Virus record (IMG/VR): IMGVR_UViG_3300047557_004013
Location: 1-25,280 of that record
Reading direction: 5' to 3' (one strand)
From: a virus
Length of the DNA stretch: 25,280 nt
The notes under the pieces are model-generated. The model did not search any database and was not told where the DNA came from. It was given only the letters and a program-made list of their open reading frames with translations. This document shows, in pieces, positions 1-6,523 of this stretch. The number at the start of each line of letters is the position of its first letter. Within the stretch, counting starts at the first letter, position 1. The position numbers and the translations under genes are program-made.

Positions 1-441
1 CTTTTCATTCAGTTCTTTAATTTTTTCTTCATAATATTTTTTGGTACTCTCATGATTTTCACGCTCTTTAATCAACTCTTTTCTGAAAATTTCAGAATTT
101 GCTAATTGAGATTTTAATGTTTCAGATTCAACTTTATATTTTGTCAACAAAGCTACCTGAGATTTTAAATCATTCAATTCACTATTTGAACTGTTCAATT
201 GTGTGCTTAAAGATTTGATATTTTCACTTTCATTTTTTTCATTTTTTTCTCTTAATTCATTCAAAGCTTTTGATAATTCATCATTTGCGGACTTGAATTC
301 TAAAATTTTTTCATTTAATTGTTCTATCAATTCATCTTTTATTTTACCATTAGCTTGCATAGAAACATTTCTTACAATGCAATCTGTCATTGTTGCAGTT
401 AATATTTCTACATAATGCTGCGTATATTTTTCCTGACTCAT
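1..441 (-). CDS. coiled-coil protein, C-terminus cut by window edge
   Basis: An open frame of 147 codons runs from an ATG at 441 to the window edge with no stop, so the C-terminus is missing. The protein begins MSQEKYTQHYVEILTATMTD. After about residue 45 it becomes a charged, Leu/Ile/Lys/Glu-rich helix with heptad-like spacing (for example DELIEQLNEKILEFKSANDE and later KELIKERENHESTKKYYEEK), so a long coiled coil is expected. There is no signal peptide, membrane segment or enzyme motif. A good ribosome binding site (AAAGGG, 448-453) precedes the ATG, and a late-promoter-like AGTAAATA lies at 467-474. It follows the fibre genes, so a structural or fibre-assembly role is possible, but that rests on position only. 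I do not recognise the family. Confidence 0.75.
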   Translation of the reverse strand, partial: MSQEKYTQHYVEILTATMTDCIVRNVSMQANGKIKDELIEQLNEKILEFKSANDELSKALNELREKNEKNESENIKSLSTQLNSSNSELNDLKSQVALLTKYKVESETLKSQLANSEIFRKELIKERENHESTKKYYEEKIKELNEK

Positions 442-466
442 ATCAAACCCTTTTTATAACAAAACA

Positions 467-474
467 TATTTACT
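467..474 (-). promoter_or_regulatory. candidate T4-type late promoter -10 (AGTAAATA)
   Basis: On the minus strand this reads AGTAAATA, one mismatch from the NATAAATA late element of T4-like cyanophages (TATAAATA in T4). It overlaps the stop codon of the upstream fibre gene and lies 25 bases before the ATG of the coiled-coil gene. That spacing is close to the 27-28 bases seen at the three better sites in this window. Because of the mismatch it is the weakest of this spacing class. Confidence 0.35.
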
Positions 475-2735
475 TAAAAAGTTCCTCCATCAAGTGCATA
501 AGAATAACGAACTTCTTTTGTGCTTGAATTATAGAACATTAGACCATCATAGGTGGCATCTTGAGTTGCTGTGTATCGAACTGGATTGATAAACAAACCA
601 GAAGTGAGAGAACTCAAATCGTTGCCGGAAGCATTCAAAATAATGCTGTTGGCTGCTGCTCTTTCGAAACCGGCTTTACGACCGATAACGATTGCATCAG
701 TACCGATTGCAGTAGTGTTTGCTGCACCTGCTAGATGGCCAATTGCAACAGAATAACCACCTGCGGCTGAACCGGCAGAATAACCCAATGCAATCGCATC
801 TGTTCCTTGTCCAGAACCAGCAGAATTACCAATTGCAACACCATTATATCCTTGGCTTGAAAGACCAGCATTCAAACCGATTGCAATAGCTGCTACTGAT
901 TGATTAACATTACCTGCACCATAACCGATTGCAACACCATAAGTTCCTTGTGTGTTATAACCAGCAGAATCACCGATTGCAACAGCTTGGCCACCTTGGC
1001 TTAATGTACCAGCATTTTGGCCGAATGCAATTGCATCACCAACGGTGTCTTTGATTATTGCACCGTTTTGTAACTGAAAACCTGCGCCGTTTGAACTTAA
1101 TAATCCATCAGTTCCAGAAATACTTAAAAAATAGATACCATTAGCAATTGATGAAGGTGTCAATGCATTGTCTGAAGCATAGGACAACTCACCTGTTGTA
1201 GCATTAAAATAAACAAGGTTTGATGTTGCACCTTGGCTGAGACCTGTCAGATAAGTTTGCTTACTGATTTCAAATTTGTTTGGTGTGAAATAAGCAACAT
1301 CGGTATTGTCGGCATAAAAGTGTACATTGCCATCAGCATTGCTGAACATACCAGAATCATAACCACCTTCGGTGCCACTAAAAGAGTATCCACCAGTAGT
1401 TCCTGCACCTTGAGCAGCTATAATTTTGCCAGCTAACTCTAATATGCCATCATCTCTGAAGGTCCAAACATGAGCATTGTTTGCACGAATGTATACTTGT
1501 TTTGCAGAATCACTTACATTAACATTAGTTTCTTCGCCACCCAAATATAGTTCGGCAGAAGAAGCATCAATTGTGCCGCCTGCTCGTACATGAATGTGGT
1601 TAGGTACGGTTGGATCTAAAATAATATATTGATCGTTAACACCAGGACCATAGTTAGTGCTTGGTGCCAGAATTAATGTATTATTTGATGTATCACCGTA
1701 AATACGATTGGCAACATAAAGTGTTGCAATATTACCTGTATTTGCTGTTAAGTTTGCATGTAATGTCGCTAAACGGAAACTTGCATCAGCCGGATTGATT
1801 GTGTTGGCAGCTGGTTCTTGATCATAATTATCAAAGACATAGAACTGTTTATCGCCAGCATGTCTGTAAACACCAGCATGTCTGTTTGTGCCATCATTAT
1901 AATGACCATAGAAGCCAATATCAACTATGTCCGTTGTATTATTTCTTGCTAGTGCAATCAATGAATCTTCAACCGATAGTGAGGAAACATTAATAGTTGT
2001 TGTATTTCCTAAAACAATTAAGTTACCAGAAATCTCAACATCACCATCAATTAATTGATATTGAATTGCTGTATTTGAACGAACAACTGTATCATCAACA
2101 TCAATTAAAACAGTGTTGTTTGCGTCAACAGCAATAGTAGAAAGACCTGATCTTCCGGCAATTGTTAGTGTGTCTGTTAATAAACTTAAATTGGCAGTTC
2201 CTGTGTCAGCAGCAAATGCAAGTGTAGTTGCAACAGAAACATTGGCAGCAGAAGTTAAACGGCCTTTAGAGTCAACAGTAAAAACTGGAATCTCTGTTTG
2301 TCCACCATATGTGCCAGCAGCTACGCCGGTTGTCTTTAGATTACCTTGTAGAACAACATTGCCAGTTCCATCAAAAGAAACTGTAGAAGAATCAACATCA
2401 TCGCCGTTGATACTGAAATCTCTGGCTGTTTGTAATTTGGTTGCACTGTTGGCATTACCTTCGATAGTACCAATAATATTGGCGCTAATGTAATTAAAAC
2501 TTGCATTACCTGACGCATCACGGCGAACTAATGTACTTCCTGTGGCAGCGTCTGTGGCATTATCAATTTGTGATGTATAATGATAACCACCAATATTAAT
2601 TACACCAGTTCCACTAGGCGAACCAATGAAAATTGTATTGGAAAGATATGAATATGCAAGTTCACCAGCAGCTAATAATACTGGTTGACTGTTAGCGACT
2701 GAGCGTTTGATTAAGATTGAGGTATTAGCTGCCAT
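474..2735 (-). CDS. tail fibre / adhesin with Mtd-like N-terminus and YadA-like head repeats
   Basis: A 753-residue virion structural protein, probably a trimeric host-recognition fibre. Residues 1-50 resemble the N-terminal domain found in many phage receptor-binding proteins (an I-x-x-x-R-S start, then AGELAYSYLSNTIFIGS). Residues 230-330 hold a block typical of T4-like cyanophage structural proteins (SVEDSLIALARNNTTDIVDI, then the NDGTNRHAGVYRHAGDKQFY region). Residues about 570-690 are a run of AIG-x-x-AG units (VAIGDSAG, VAIGYGAG, AIGLNAG, VAIGNSAG, IALGYSAG, VAIGHLAG), the pattern of YadA/Hia trimeric adhesin head repeats. The protein ends YALDGGTF, an ending shared with the small protein encoded just upstream. 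The ATG at 2735 has an AAAGGAT ribosome binding site and a late-promoter element 28 bases upstream. Fibre assignment is confident; the receptor is unknown. Confidence 0.8.
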   Translation of the reverse strand: MAANTSILIKRSVANSQPVLLAAGELAYSYLSNTIFIGSPSGTGVINIGGYHYTSQIDNATDAATGSTLVRRDASGNASFNYISANIIGTIEGNANSATKLQTARDFSINGDDVDSSTVSFDGTGNVVLQGNLKTTGVAAGTYGGQTEIPVFTVDSKGRLTSAANVSVATTLAFAADTGTANLSLLTDTLTIAGRSGLSTIAVDANNTVLIDVDDTVVRSNTAIQYQLIDGDVEISGNLIVLGNTTTINVSSLSVEDSLIALARNNTTDIVDIGFYGHYNDGTNRHAGVYRHAGDKQFYVFDNYDQEPAANTINPADASFRLATLHANLTANTGNIATLYVANRIYGDTSNNTLILAPSTNYGPGVNDQYIILDPTVPNHIHVRAGGTIDASSAELYLGGEETNVNVSDSAKQVYIRANNAHVWTFRDDGILELAGKIIAAQGAGTTGGYSFSGTEGGYDSGMFSNADGNVHFYADNTDVAYFTPNKFEISKQTYLTGLSQGATSNLVYFNATTGELSYASDNALTPSSIANGIYFLSISGTDGLLSSNGAGFQLQNGAIIKDTVGDAIAFGQNAGTLSQGGQAVAIGDSAGYNTQGTYGVAIGYGAGNVNQSVAAIAIGLNAGLSSQGYNGVAIGNSAGSGQGTDAIALGYSAGSAAGGYSVAIGHLAGAANTTAIGTDAIVIGRKAGFERAAANSIILNASGNDLSSLTSGLFINPVRYTATQDATYDGLMFYNSSTKEVRYSYALDGGTF
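690..1040 (-). repeat. degenerate repeats encoding AIG-x-x-AG head units
   Basis: Within the 753-residue fibre gene, a degenerate unit encoding (V/I)AIG-x-x-AG recurs about eight times. The plus strand shows recurring caattgc / accgattgcaa segments. The spacing is irregular (mostly about 14-17 codons), unlike an exact tandem array. The unit matches trimeric autotransporter head repeats, which form a left-handed beta-roll. Confidence 0.6.
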
Positions 2736-2763
2736 TTTTTATTATCCTTTTTGAGCTATCCTG

Positions 2764-2771
2764 TATTTATT
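2764..2771 (-). promoter_or_regulatory. late promoter -10 element AATAAATA
   Basis: A perfect match to NATAAATA on the minus strand, overlapping the stop codon of the 68-residue gene and ending 28 bases before the ATG of the 753-residue fibre gene. The spacing leaves room for a short leader with the AAAGGAT ribosome binding site. T4-type late promoters have only this -10 element, read by the gp55 sigma factor. Confidence 0.55.
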
Positions 2772-2976
2772 AAAATGTACCACCATCCAAAACTGATATG
2801 GTGTTGTTTATGGTGTTTGAAATGAAACTTGGGCCACCTATAGAAATGATCTGATTTGTATTGCTTCCAATAAAAAGTGTATTGGAAACAAAAGAAAAAG
2901 CCAATTCACCATCATCCAATACAGTCGGCGCCGTATTGGAATATGATCTTAAAATTTGTATGGTGGTATTGGACAT
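2770..2976 (-). CDS. small structural protein, miniature of the downstream fibre
   Basis: A 68-residue protein. Its first 45 residues align with the N-terminus of the 753-residue fibre encoded next: here TIQILRSYSNTAP, DDGELAFSFVSNTLFIGS and ISIGG; there SILIKRSVANSQP, AAGELAYSYLSNTIFIGS and INIGG. It ends VLDGGTF, against YALDGGTF in the fibre. It therefore looks like the fibre's N-terminal domain joined directly to its C-terminal tag. The ATG follows the upstream TAA with no spacing, so coupled translation is likely; a weak GCAGG lies upstream. It could be a short baseplate adaptor or cap that occupies the same attachment site, or a decaying or duplicated fibre end. The role is inferred. 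Confidence 0.7.
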   Translation of the reverse strand: MSNTTIQILRSYSNTAPTVLDDGELAFSFVSNTLFIGSNTNQIISIGGPSFISNTINNTISVLDGGTF

Positions 2977-3195
2977 TTAAAAGAAACCTGCATCCAAATT
3001 GGCCGTGGCGGTCGCTAACCTGAAATTATTATTTGCAGCATCATAAACAATGGAATCGCCAGTTTGGCCACCCACTATTGTTAAATCGGTGGCACTTTTA
3101 AGTGTTCTGGTTCCATAAGCTATGGATTGAACGGTTGTTGGTTTTCCACCAACTTGCACCTTAATTACAGATGGTTGCGATACGGTTACGTCCAT
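2977..3195 (-). CDS. small phage structural protein ending LDAGFF
   Basis: A 72-residue protein of beta-rich composition: VTVSQPSVIKVQVGG, VQSIAYGTRTLKSATDLTI, then a C-terminal SIVYDAANNNFRLATATANL. The segment FRLATATANL resembles SFRLATLHANL in the 753-residue fibre, and the ending NLDAGFF resembles LDGGTF in the two genes that follow. A GAGC ribosome binding site sits about 7 bases before the ATG, directly after the stop of the 114-residue gene. The next gene starts at the base after its stop codon. It is probably part of a fibre-base or baseplate-edge complex with its neighbours; no enzymatic motif is seen. I recognise the style from T4-like cyanophage clusters but no named family. Confidence 0.65.
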   Translation of the reverse strand: MDVTVSQPSVIKVQVGGKPTTVQSIAYGTRTLKSATDLTIVGGQTGDSIVYDAANNNFRLATATANLDAGFF

Positions 3196-3204
3196 GTTTA
3201 GCTC

Positions 3205-3549
3205 TTAAAAAACTGTAACTCTTGGAAGAACATTAACAATACCTTCCAAAACTCTCGTTACAGTATTTGCGGTGTTATTTTTTATAATCACATCATATAC
3301 ATAACGTCCAGCTGCAATATTTGCGGTATTGGAAGAAGAAAGACCTAAAATCAATTCTCCATCGGTTGGATTATTGATTGTGATTGTAAATTGAGCTGTT
3401 GCATTAGTGGAATAATATGATTTTCTTATTTGGCTTTTGCCGGTGTAACCAGTCAAATCATATGGTGTTCCATCCACATCATCTAGTGTGATTGTGGTAT
3501 TATAATCTGCACCTTGTTCTATGAAAAGTTCTTGATATCCTGCTGCCAT
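3205..3549 (-). CDS. small beta-sandwich structural protein (BppU-N / fibre-base-like)
   Basis: A 114-residue protein reading FIEQGADYNTTITLDDVDG, then YDLTGYTGKSQIRKSYYS, a mid segment on DGELILGLSSSNTANI, then AGRYVYDVIIKN and a final LEGIVNVLPRVTVF. This order (dG-x-x-yDLTGyt, then aGrYvYDv, then leG-x-v-V-x-P-x-vT) is typical of small phage baseplate or fibre-associated beta-sandwich proteins, including the N-terminal part of BppU-type upper baseplate proteins. The ATG at 3549 has GGA 6 bases upstream and a late-promoter element 27 bases upstream, so it may head the transcript carrying the small structural genes and the 753-residue fibre. The domain resemblance is from memory of the pattern, not from a search. 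Confidence 0.65.
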   Translation of the reverse strand: MAAGYQELFIEQGADYNTTITLDDVDGTPYDLTGYTGKSQIRKSYYSTNATAQFTITINNPTDGELILGLSSSNTANIAAGRYVYDVIIKNNTANTVTRVLEGIVNVLPRVTVF

Positions 3550-3576
3550 GGTAATCCATTTTTAGTTTTATTTAAA

Positions 3577-3584
3577 TATTTATT
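3577..3584 (-). promoter_or_regulatory. late promoter -10 element AATAAATA
   Basis: The minus strand reads GTAAATAAATATTTAAATAA across 3568-3587, with the AATAAATA element at 3577-3584. It overlaps the stop codon of the 905-residue fibre gene and lies 27 bases before the ATG of the 114-residue gene. Motif and spacing match the sites at 2764 and 6326. Confidence 0.55.
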
Positions 3585-6297
3585 TACCATTGTTTTGCTT
3601 CAATTCATCAACTTCAGATTTTAATTCTTTGATGGCTTGAAAAGCAAGGACACAAAGTTTTTCATAATCTACAGCTAAAGTTCCGTCAGCTCTTTGTCTT
3701 ACAGCTAATGGGAAAACTTTTAATACATCTTGAGCGATAACACCAAAATCATTTTTTCTAACAAAATAACCATCTTCACCACCTCTGTTGGCAAGATATT
3801 CGTCTGTCCAGTCGAACATTTTACCACCAATGAATTGCACAATAGATAGTGCATTTTCAATATCAGAAATATTTTCTTTATGTTTCTTATCGGACGAATA
3901 AAACGCTGTAATATTTTCTGTAGCTCTAATTTCACCTGCGGTACCAGAAGCTGCAGTGCCAACACCTAAAGAATTGACTTGTGCGTTTGAATTTGTTGTG
4001 AAACCACCTTGTGGTCCTTGTGCACCGGCTGGTCCTGTTGCGCCTTGAACACCTTGTGGTCCCTGTGGCCCGGTAGTACCTGTGGGTCCAGTTGGACCGG
4101 TTGGTCCGGTGAGGCCTGTGGCGCCCTGAACACCTTGAGCACCTTGTGCTCCTACGGCACCTTGTGCTCCTACGGCACCTTGCACGCCTTGTGGACCTTG
4201 AGCGCCAACTGCACCCTGTACACCCTGAGGCCCTTGTGCACCAGCAGCACCTTGGACGCCTTGTGGACCTTGTGGACCAATTAAATTCGTGGATGCACCA
4301 ACCCAAACTCCGTTAGCAGCAATAACTCTGTTGGAACCCATGAACAGCCCGCCGGTTCCATTTACAGTCAAGTTACCGGTTGTTGTTAAAGCACCAGCAG
4401 TAATAATTGTAACTGTGTTTGCAAGTGCTGAATTTGCAACTGCAAAAGCTGAATTGGCATATGAACCAGCTGTTACTGCTTTGGAATCTGCTGTTGCTGC
4501 ATTAGTTGTAGCTGTGTTGGCTTGATTATAACTAGCATTAGCTTGATTGAAAGCACCATTGGCATAAATTGCTGCTGAATTTGCTACATGACTTGGTGTA
4601 TTTGCCTGTAAGAAAGCAGCATTCGCGTGATTGAAAGCTGCATTAGCTTGTGCAAAAGAACCTATTGCAAATCGATTTACAGTGTTAACAGAATTGGCTG
4701 TTGCGACGGATGTTGTGCTTGTTGAAATTACTGTGTCGTTAAAATTTTCATCTGTTAAAATTCTGTAATATGCAGGAGAATCAACATTCAACAATTGCCA
4801 ATTTTTGCTGGCTTCAGACCAACGAATTGCAGCATTTGTACCTGAAATTCCTCGGCCAACTTGCAAATAGGAATCAATACCTGTTCCGCCACCATCATTT
4901 AACCTAAATGTATTCGCAGCATAAACTGTAGAACCACTAATAACAAAGTTGCCTGATACGGTTAAACCACCAGCGCCAGCTTGAATACCAGCGAAATACG
5001 CAATTGCTGTATTACCGTCTAGTCGAGTTGCAACATTTAATGTCGGCACTGTTGCACTTACATTTGCAGTTAATGTGTTTCCAGTAATGGAATTTCCAAC
5101 TAAAGATGTGCTGGTAATGGAAGAATTTGACTGTATTGATCCAAATACACCTGCACCGGCAGCACTAATTGCACCTGTTGAAATAACATTTGGTGCTTGA
5201 ATACTATTGTTGGCGACCAGTCTGTTAACGGTTGCTGTTCCTCCCGTACTAATTGCACCTGAAGCAATTACATTAGTGGTTTGAACATCATTATTGGCCA
5301 CCAGTCTATTGACAGTTGCTGTGCCAGCTGTGCTGATAGCACCTGAAGCAATTACATTAGTGGTTTGAACATTATTATTTGATACTAATCTATCAACAAA
5401 TGCTGGACCAGCACTACTGATTGAAGCACTAGCAATTAAACTTTGTGTTGTAACTGAGGTATTAGCGGTTAAAGTTCCAGTTAAAATAGAAGTGTTGGCT
5501 TGAACTGCATTTGAAAAAACTGTTGCACCAGCACTAATTGCACCACTTGAAATTACATTAGTTGCTTGAACATCATTGTTTGCTATTAAACGATTAACTG
5601 TAGCTACACCGGCAGCACTAATTGCACCAGTAGAAATGATATTGGCAGCTGTAACCAATGTATTTGCTGTTACAGTTCCTGTTAAAATTGATGTATTGGC
5701 CTGTAATCTGTCACCAAAAACTGTGCCGGCCGCACTAATAGCACCATTTGATATTACATTGGCAGCAATAACAGAGGTGTTTGCGACAATATTATTCGCA
5801 TATACAACAGTATTGGCTTGTAAAACTCTTGTAAATGTGGTATTTGTTACACTGGCAAATGTGGTATTTACAGAGGTGTTGGCTTGTAAATTGTTGGTAA
5901 TTGTATCATTAACAATTGTGGTACTTCCACCAACAAATGCACTGTTAGAAACTCTAATACCGATACCTGATCCTTGAACCAAAACCAAACCGTCCAGGTT
6001 TGCTTGACCTGAATGTGTTAGACCAAGTGTGGTGTTTGTAAAATAAACTTGACGGCCAACAGTTAGGTTGTTTTGTATAGTGGCGGAAGAGCCAACACCT
6101 TGTACTTGCAATTGACCATAAACAATGGTATTTGCAGCTTGTAATGCCAAATTTGAATCGGTTAAGAAAAGTGTACCGACAGATTTGGTAAAATTATTTG
6201 CTGCCAAATCATTATTTTCTCTTACTAATGAATTGGTTGCCACCAACCATTGAGCAAAAGTGTTTGCGTAACTTAAAATAGGGACTGTATTGGCCAT
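3580..6297 (-). CDS. long tail fibre with collagen-like stalk and Peptidase_S74 chaperone
   Basis: A 905-residue tail fibre. The N-terminus ([20 protein letters not shown], then [14 protein letters not shown] and [11 protein letters not shown]) has the form of T4-like cyanophage fibre starts. Residues about 165-400 carry NVI-x-x-GAIS-type tandem repeats. Around 560-640 there is an Ala/Asn-rich AF-x-x-AN heptad-like stretch. Residues 673-763 are about 30 Gly-X-Y triplets ([12 protein letters not shown]), a collagen-like stalk. The last ~104 residues are a Peptidase_S74 intramolecular chaperone: SDKKHKENI, then [27 protein letters not shown] and [12 protein letters not shown]. Ser802 and Lys807 match the Ser/Lys pair used for self-cleavage, so release of the C-terminal chaperone after trimerisation is expected. 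An AGAG ribosome binding site and a late-promoter element precede the ATG. Confidence 0.9.
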   Translation of the reverse strand: MANTVPILSYANTFAQWLVATNSLVRENNDLAANNFTKSVGTLFLTDSNLALQAANTIVYGQLQVQGVGSSATIQNNLTVGRQVYFTNTTLGLTHSGQANLDGLVLVQGSGIGIRVSNSAFVGGSTTIVNDTITNNLQANTSVNTTFASVTNTTFTRVLQANTVVYANNIVANTSVIAANVISNGAISAAGTVFGDRLQANTSILTGTVTANTLVTAANIISTGAISAAGVATVNRLIANNDVQATNVISSGAISAGATVFSNAVQANTSILTGTLTANTSVTTQSLIASASISSAGPAFVDRLVSNNNVQTTNVIASGAISTAGTATVNRLVANNDVQTTNVIASGAISTGGTATVNRLVANNSIQAPNVISTGAISAAGAGVFGSIQSNSSITSTSLVGNSITGNTLTANVSATVPTLNVATRLDGNTAIAYFAGIQAGAGGLTVSGNFVISGSTVYAANTFRLNDGGGTGIDSYLQVGRGISGTNAAIRWSEASKNWQLLNVDSPAYYRILTDENFNDTVISTSTTSVATANSVNTVNRFAIGSFAQANAAFNHANAAFLQANTPSHVANSAAIYANGAFNQANASYNQANTATTNAATADSKAVTAGSYANSAFAVANSALANTVTIITAGALTTTGNLTVNGTGGLFMGSNRVIAANGVWVGASTNLIGPQGPQGVQGAAGAQGPQGVQGAVGAQGPQGVQGAVGAQGAVGAQGAQGVQGATGLTGPTGPTGPTGTTGPQGPQGVQGATGPAGAQGPQGGFTTNSNAQVNSLGVGTAASGTAGEIRATENITAFYSSDKKHKENISDIENALSIVQFIGGKMFDWTDEYLANRGGEDGYFVRKNDFGVIAQDVLKVFPLAVRQRADGTLAVDYEKLCVLAFQAIKELKSEVDELKQNNGK
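4005..4282 (-). repeat. collagen-like Gly-X-Y coding repeat
   Basis: About 30 consecutive Gly-X-Y codon triplets inside the 905-residue fibre gene, visibly more GC-rich than the surrounding sequence. It contains a perfect 18-base direct tandem (4141-4158 and 4159-4176, encoding GAQGAV twice), prone to length change by slippage or recombination. Gly-X-Y runs in phage fibres form trimeric collagen-like stalks. Confidence 0.85.
5080..5800 (-). repeat. 84-bp (28-residue) tandem repeats in fibre gene
   Basis: The fibre gene carries a 28-codon unit of the form [15 protein letters not shown], then about 9 variable residues and RLVAN. The plus-strand landmark actaattgcacc at 5164 recurs at 5248, and as gctgatagcacc at 5332, an exact 84-base period. 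Older, more diverged copies with an inserted ANTSILTGT segment lie at higher coordinates up to about 5800. This suggests growth of the fibre shaft by tandem duplication. Confidence 0.8.
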
Positions 6298-6324
6298 TTT
6301 ACTCTTTTTATATTAGTAATTCTT

Positions 6325-6522
6325 TTATTTATTCAGGTTTTCCATGATTACACTCAACATATTTTTAATATCTTTCATTTCATTTTTGAGTGAGTCAATG
6401 TCCTGTTCGACCTTTTTTTTCTTTTTGTATTCCATCAGAGCTGCATAATTTGTATTCAATACAGCTTTACTATCCATATCTTTCACCAAATCAGGGTGAT
6501 CCTTGACTTTGTATATTTTCAT
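6325..6522 (-). CDS. small coiled-coil protein (65 residues)
   Basis: Chosen start: the ATG at 6522, one base after the TAA (6524-6526) of the upstream gene, typical of stop-start coupling. An in-frame ATG further up (6567) would overlap the upstream gene by 44 bases and add an atypical N-terminus. The protein starts MKIYKVKDHPDLVKDMDSKA, continues with NYAALMEYKKKKKVEQDIDS and ends in an amphipathic helix (LKNEMKDIKNMLSVIMENLN). Basic KKKKK followed by a coiled coil suggests a small assembly or linker protein. I know similar short proteins beside large structural genes in T4-like cyanophages, but no assigned function. Confidence 0.7.
   Translation of the reverse strand: MKIYKVKDHPDLVKDMDSKAVLNTNYAALMEYKKKKKVEQDIDSLKNEMKDIKNMLSVIMENLNK
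6326..6333 (-). promoter_or_regulatory. late promoter -10 element AATAAATA
   Basis: A perfect NATAAATA match on the minus strand, overlapping the last codons and stop of the 65-residue gene and ending 28 bases before the ATG of the 905-residue fibre. It has the same arrangement as the sites at 2764 and 3577. Confidence 0.55.
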
Positions 6523-6523
6523 A

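Noticed and set aside
203-415. Plus-strand open frame of 70 codons opposite the left-edge gene
   Set aside because: It lies antisense within the coiled-coil gene, whose frame has a good ribosome binding site and continuous heptad-like coding; the Phe/Ser-rich translation is a typical shadow.
3932-4306. Minus-strand frame rich in Cys, Arg and Trp, and a plus-strand Leu/Trp/Ser frame at 4009-4284
   Set aside because: Both are alternate-frame readings of the Gly-X-Y repeat; their periodic composition comes from the collagen-like codons.
5080-5800. Regularly spaced repeats suggesting a CRISPR array
   Set aside because: The 84-base period is in frame, the repeats encode similar peptides within a fibre gene, and there are no unique spacers between identical palindromic repeats.
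5576-5977. Plus-strand 133-codon open frame, and similar long antisense frames at 2113-2493 and 12472-12879
   Set aside because: These lie opposite strongly supported structural genes, have no ribosome binding site that I could see, and reflect the codon usage of the true frame.
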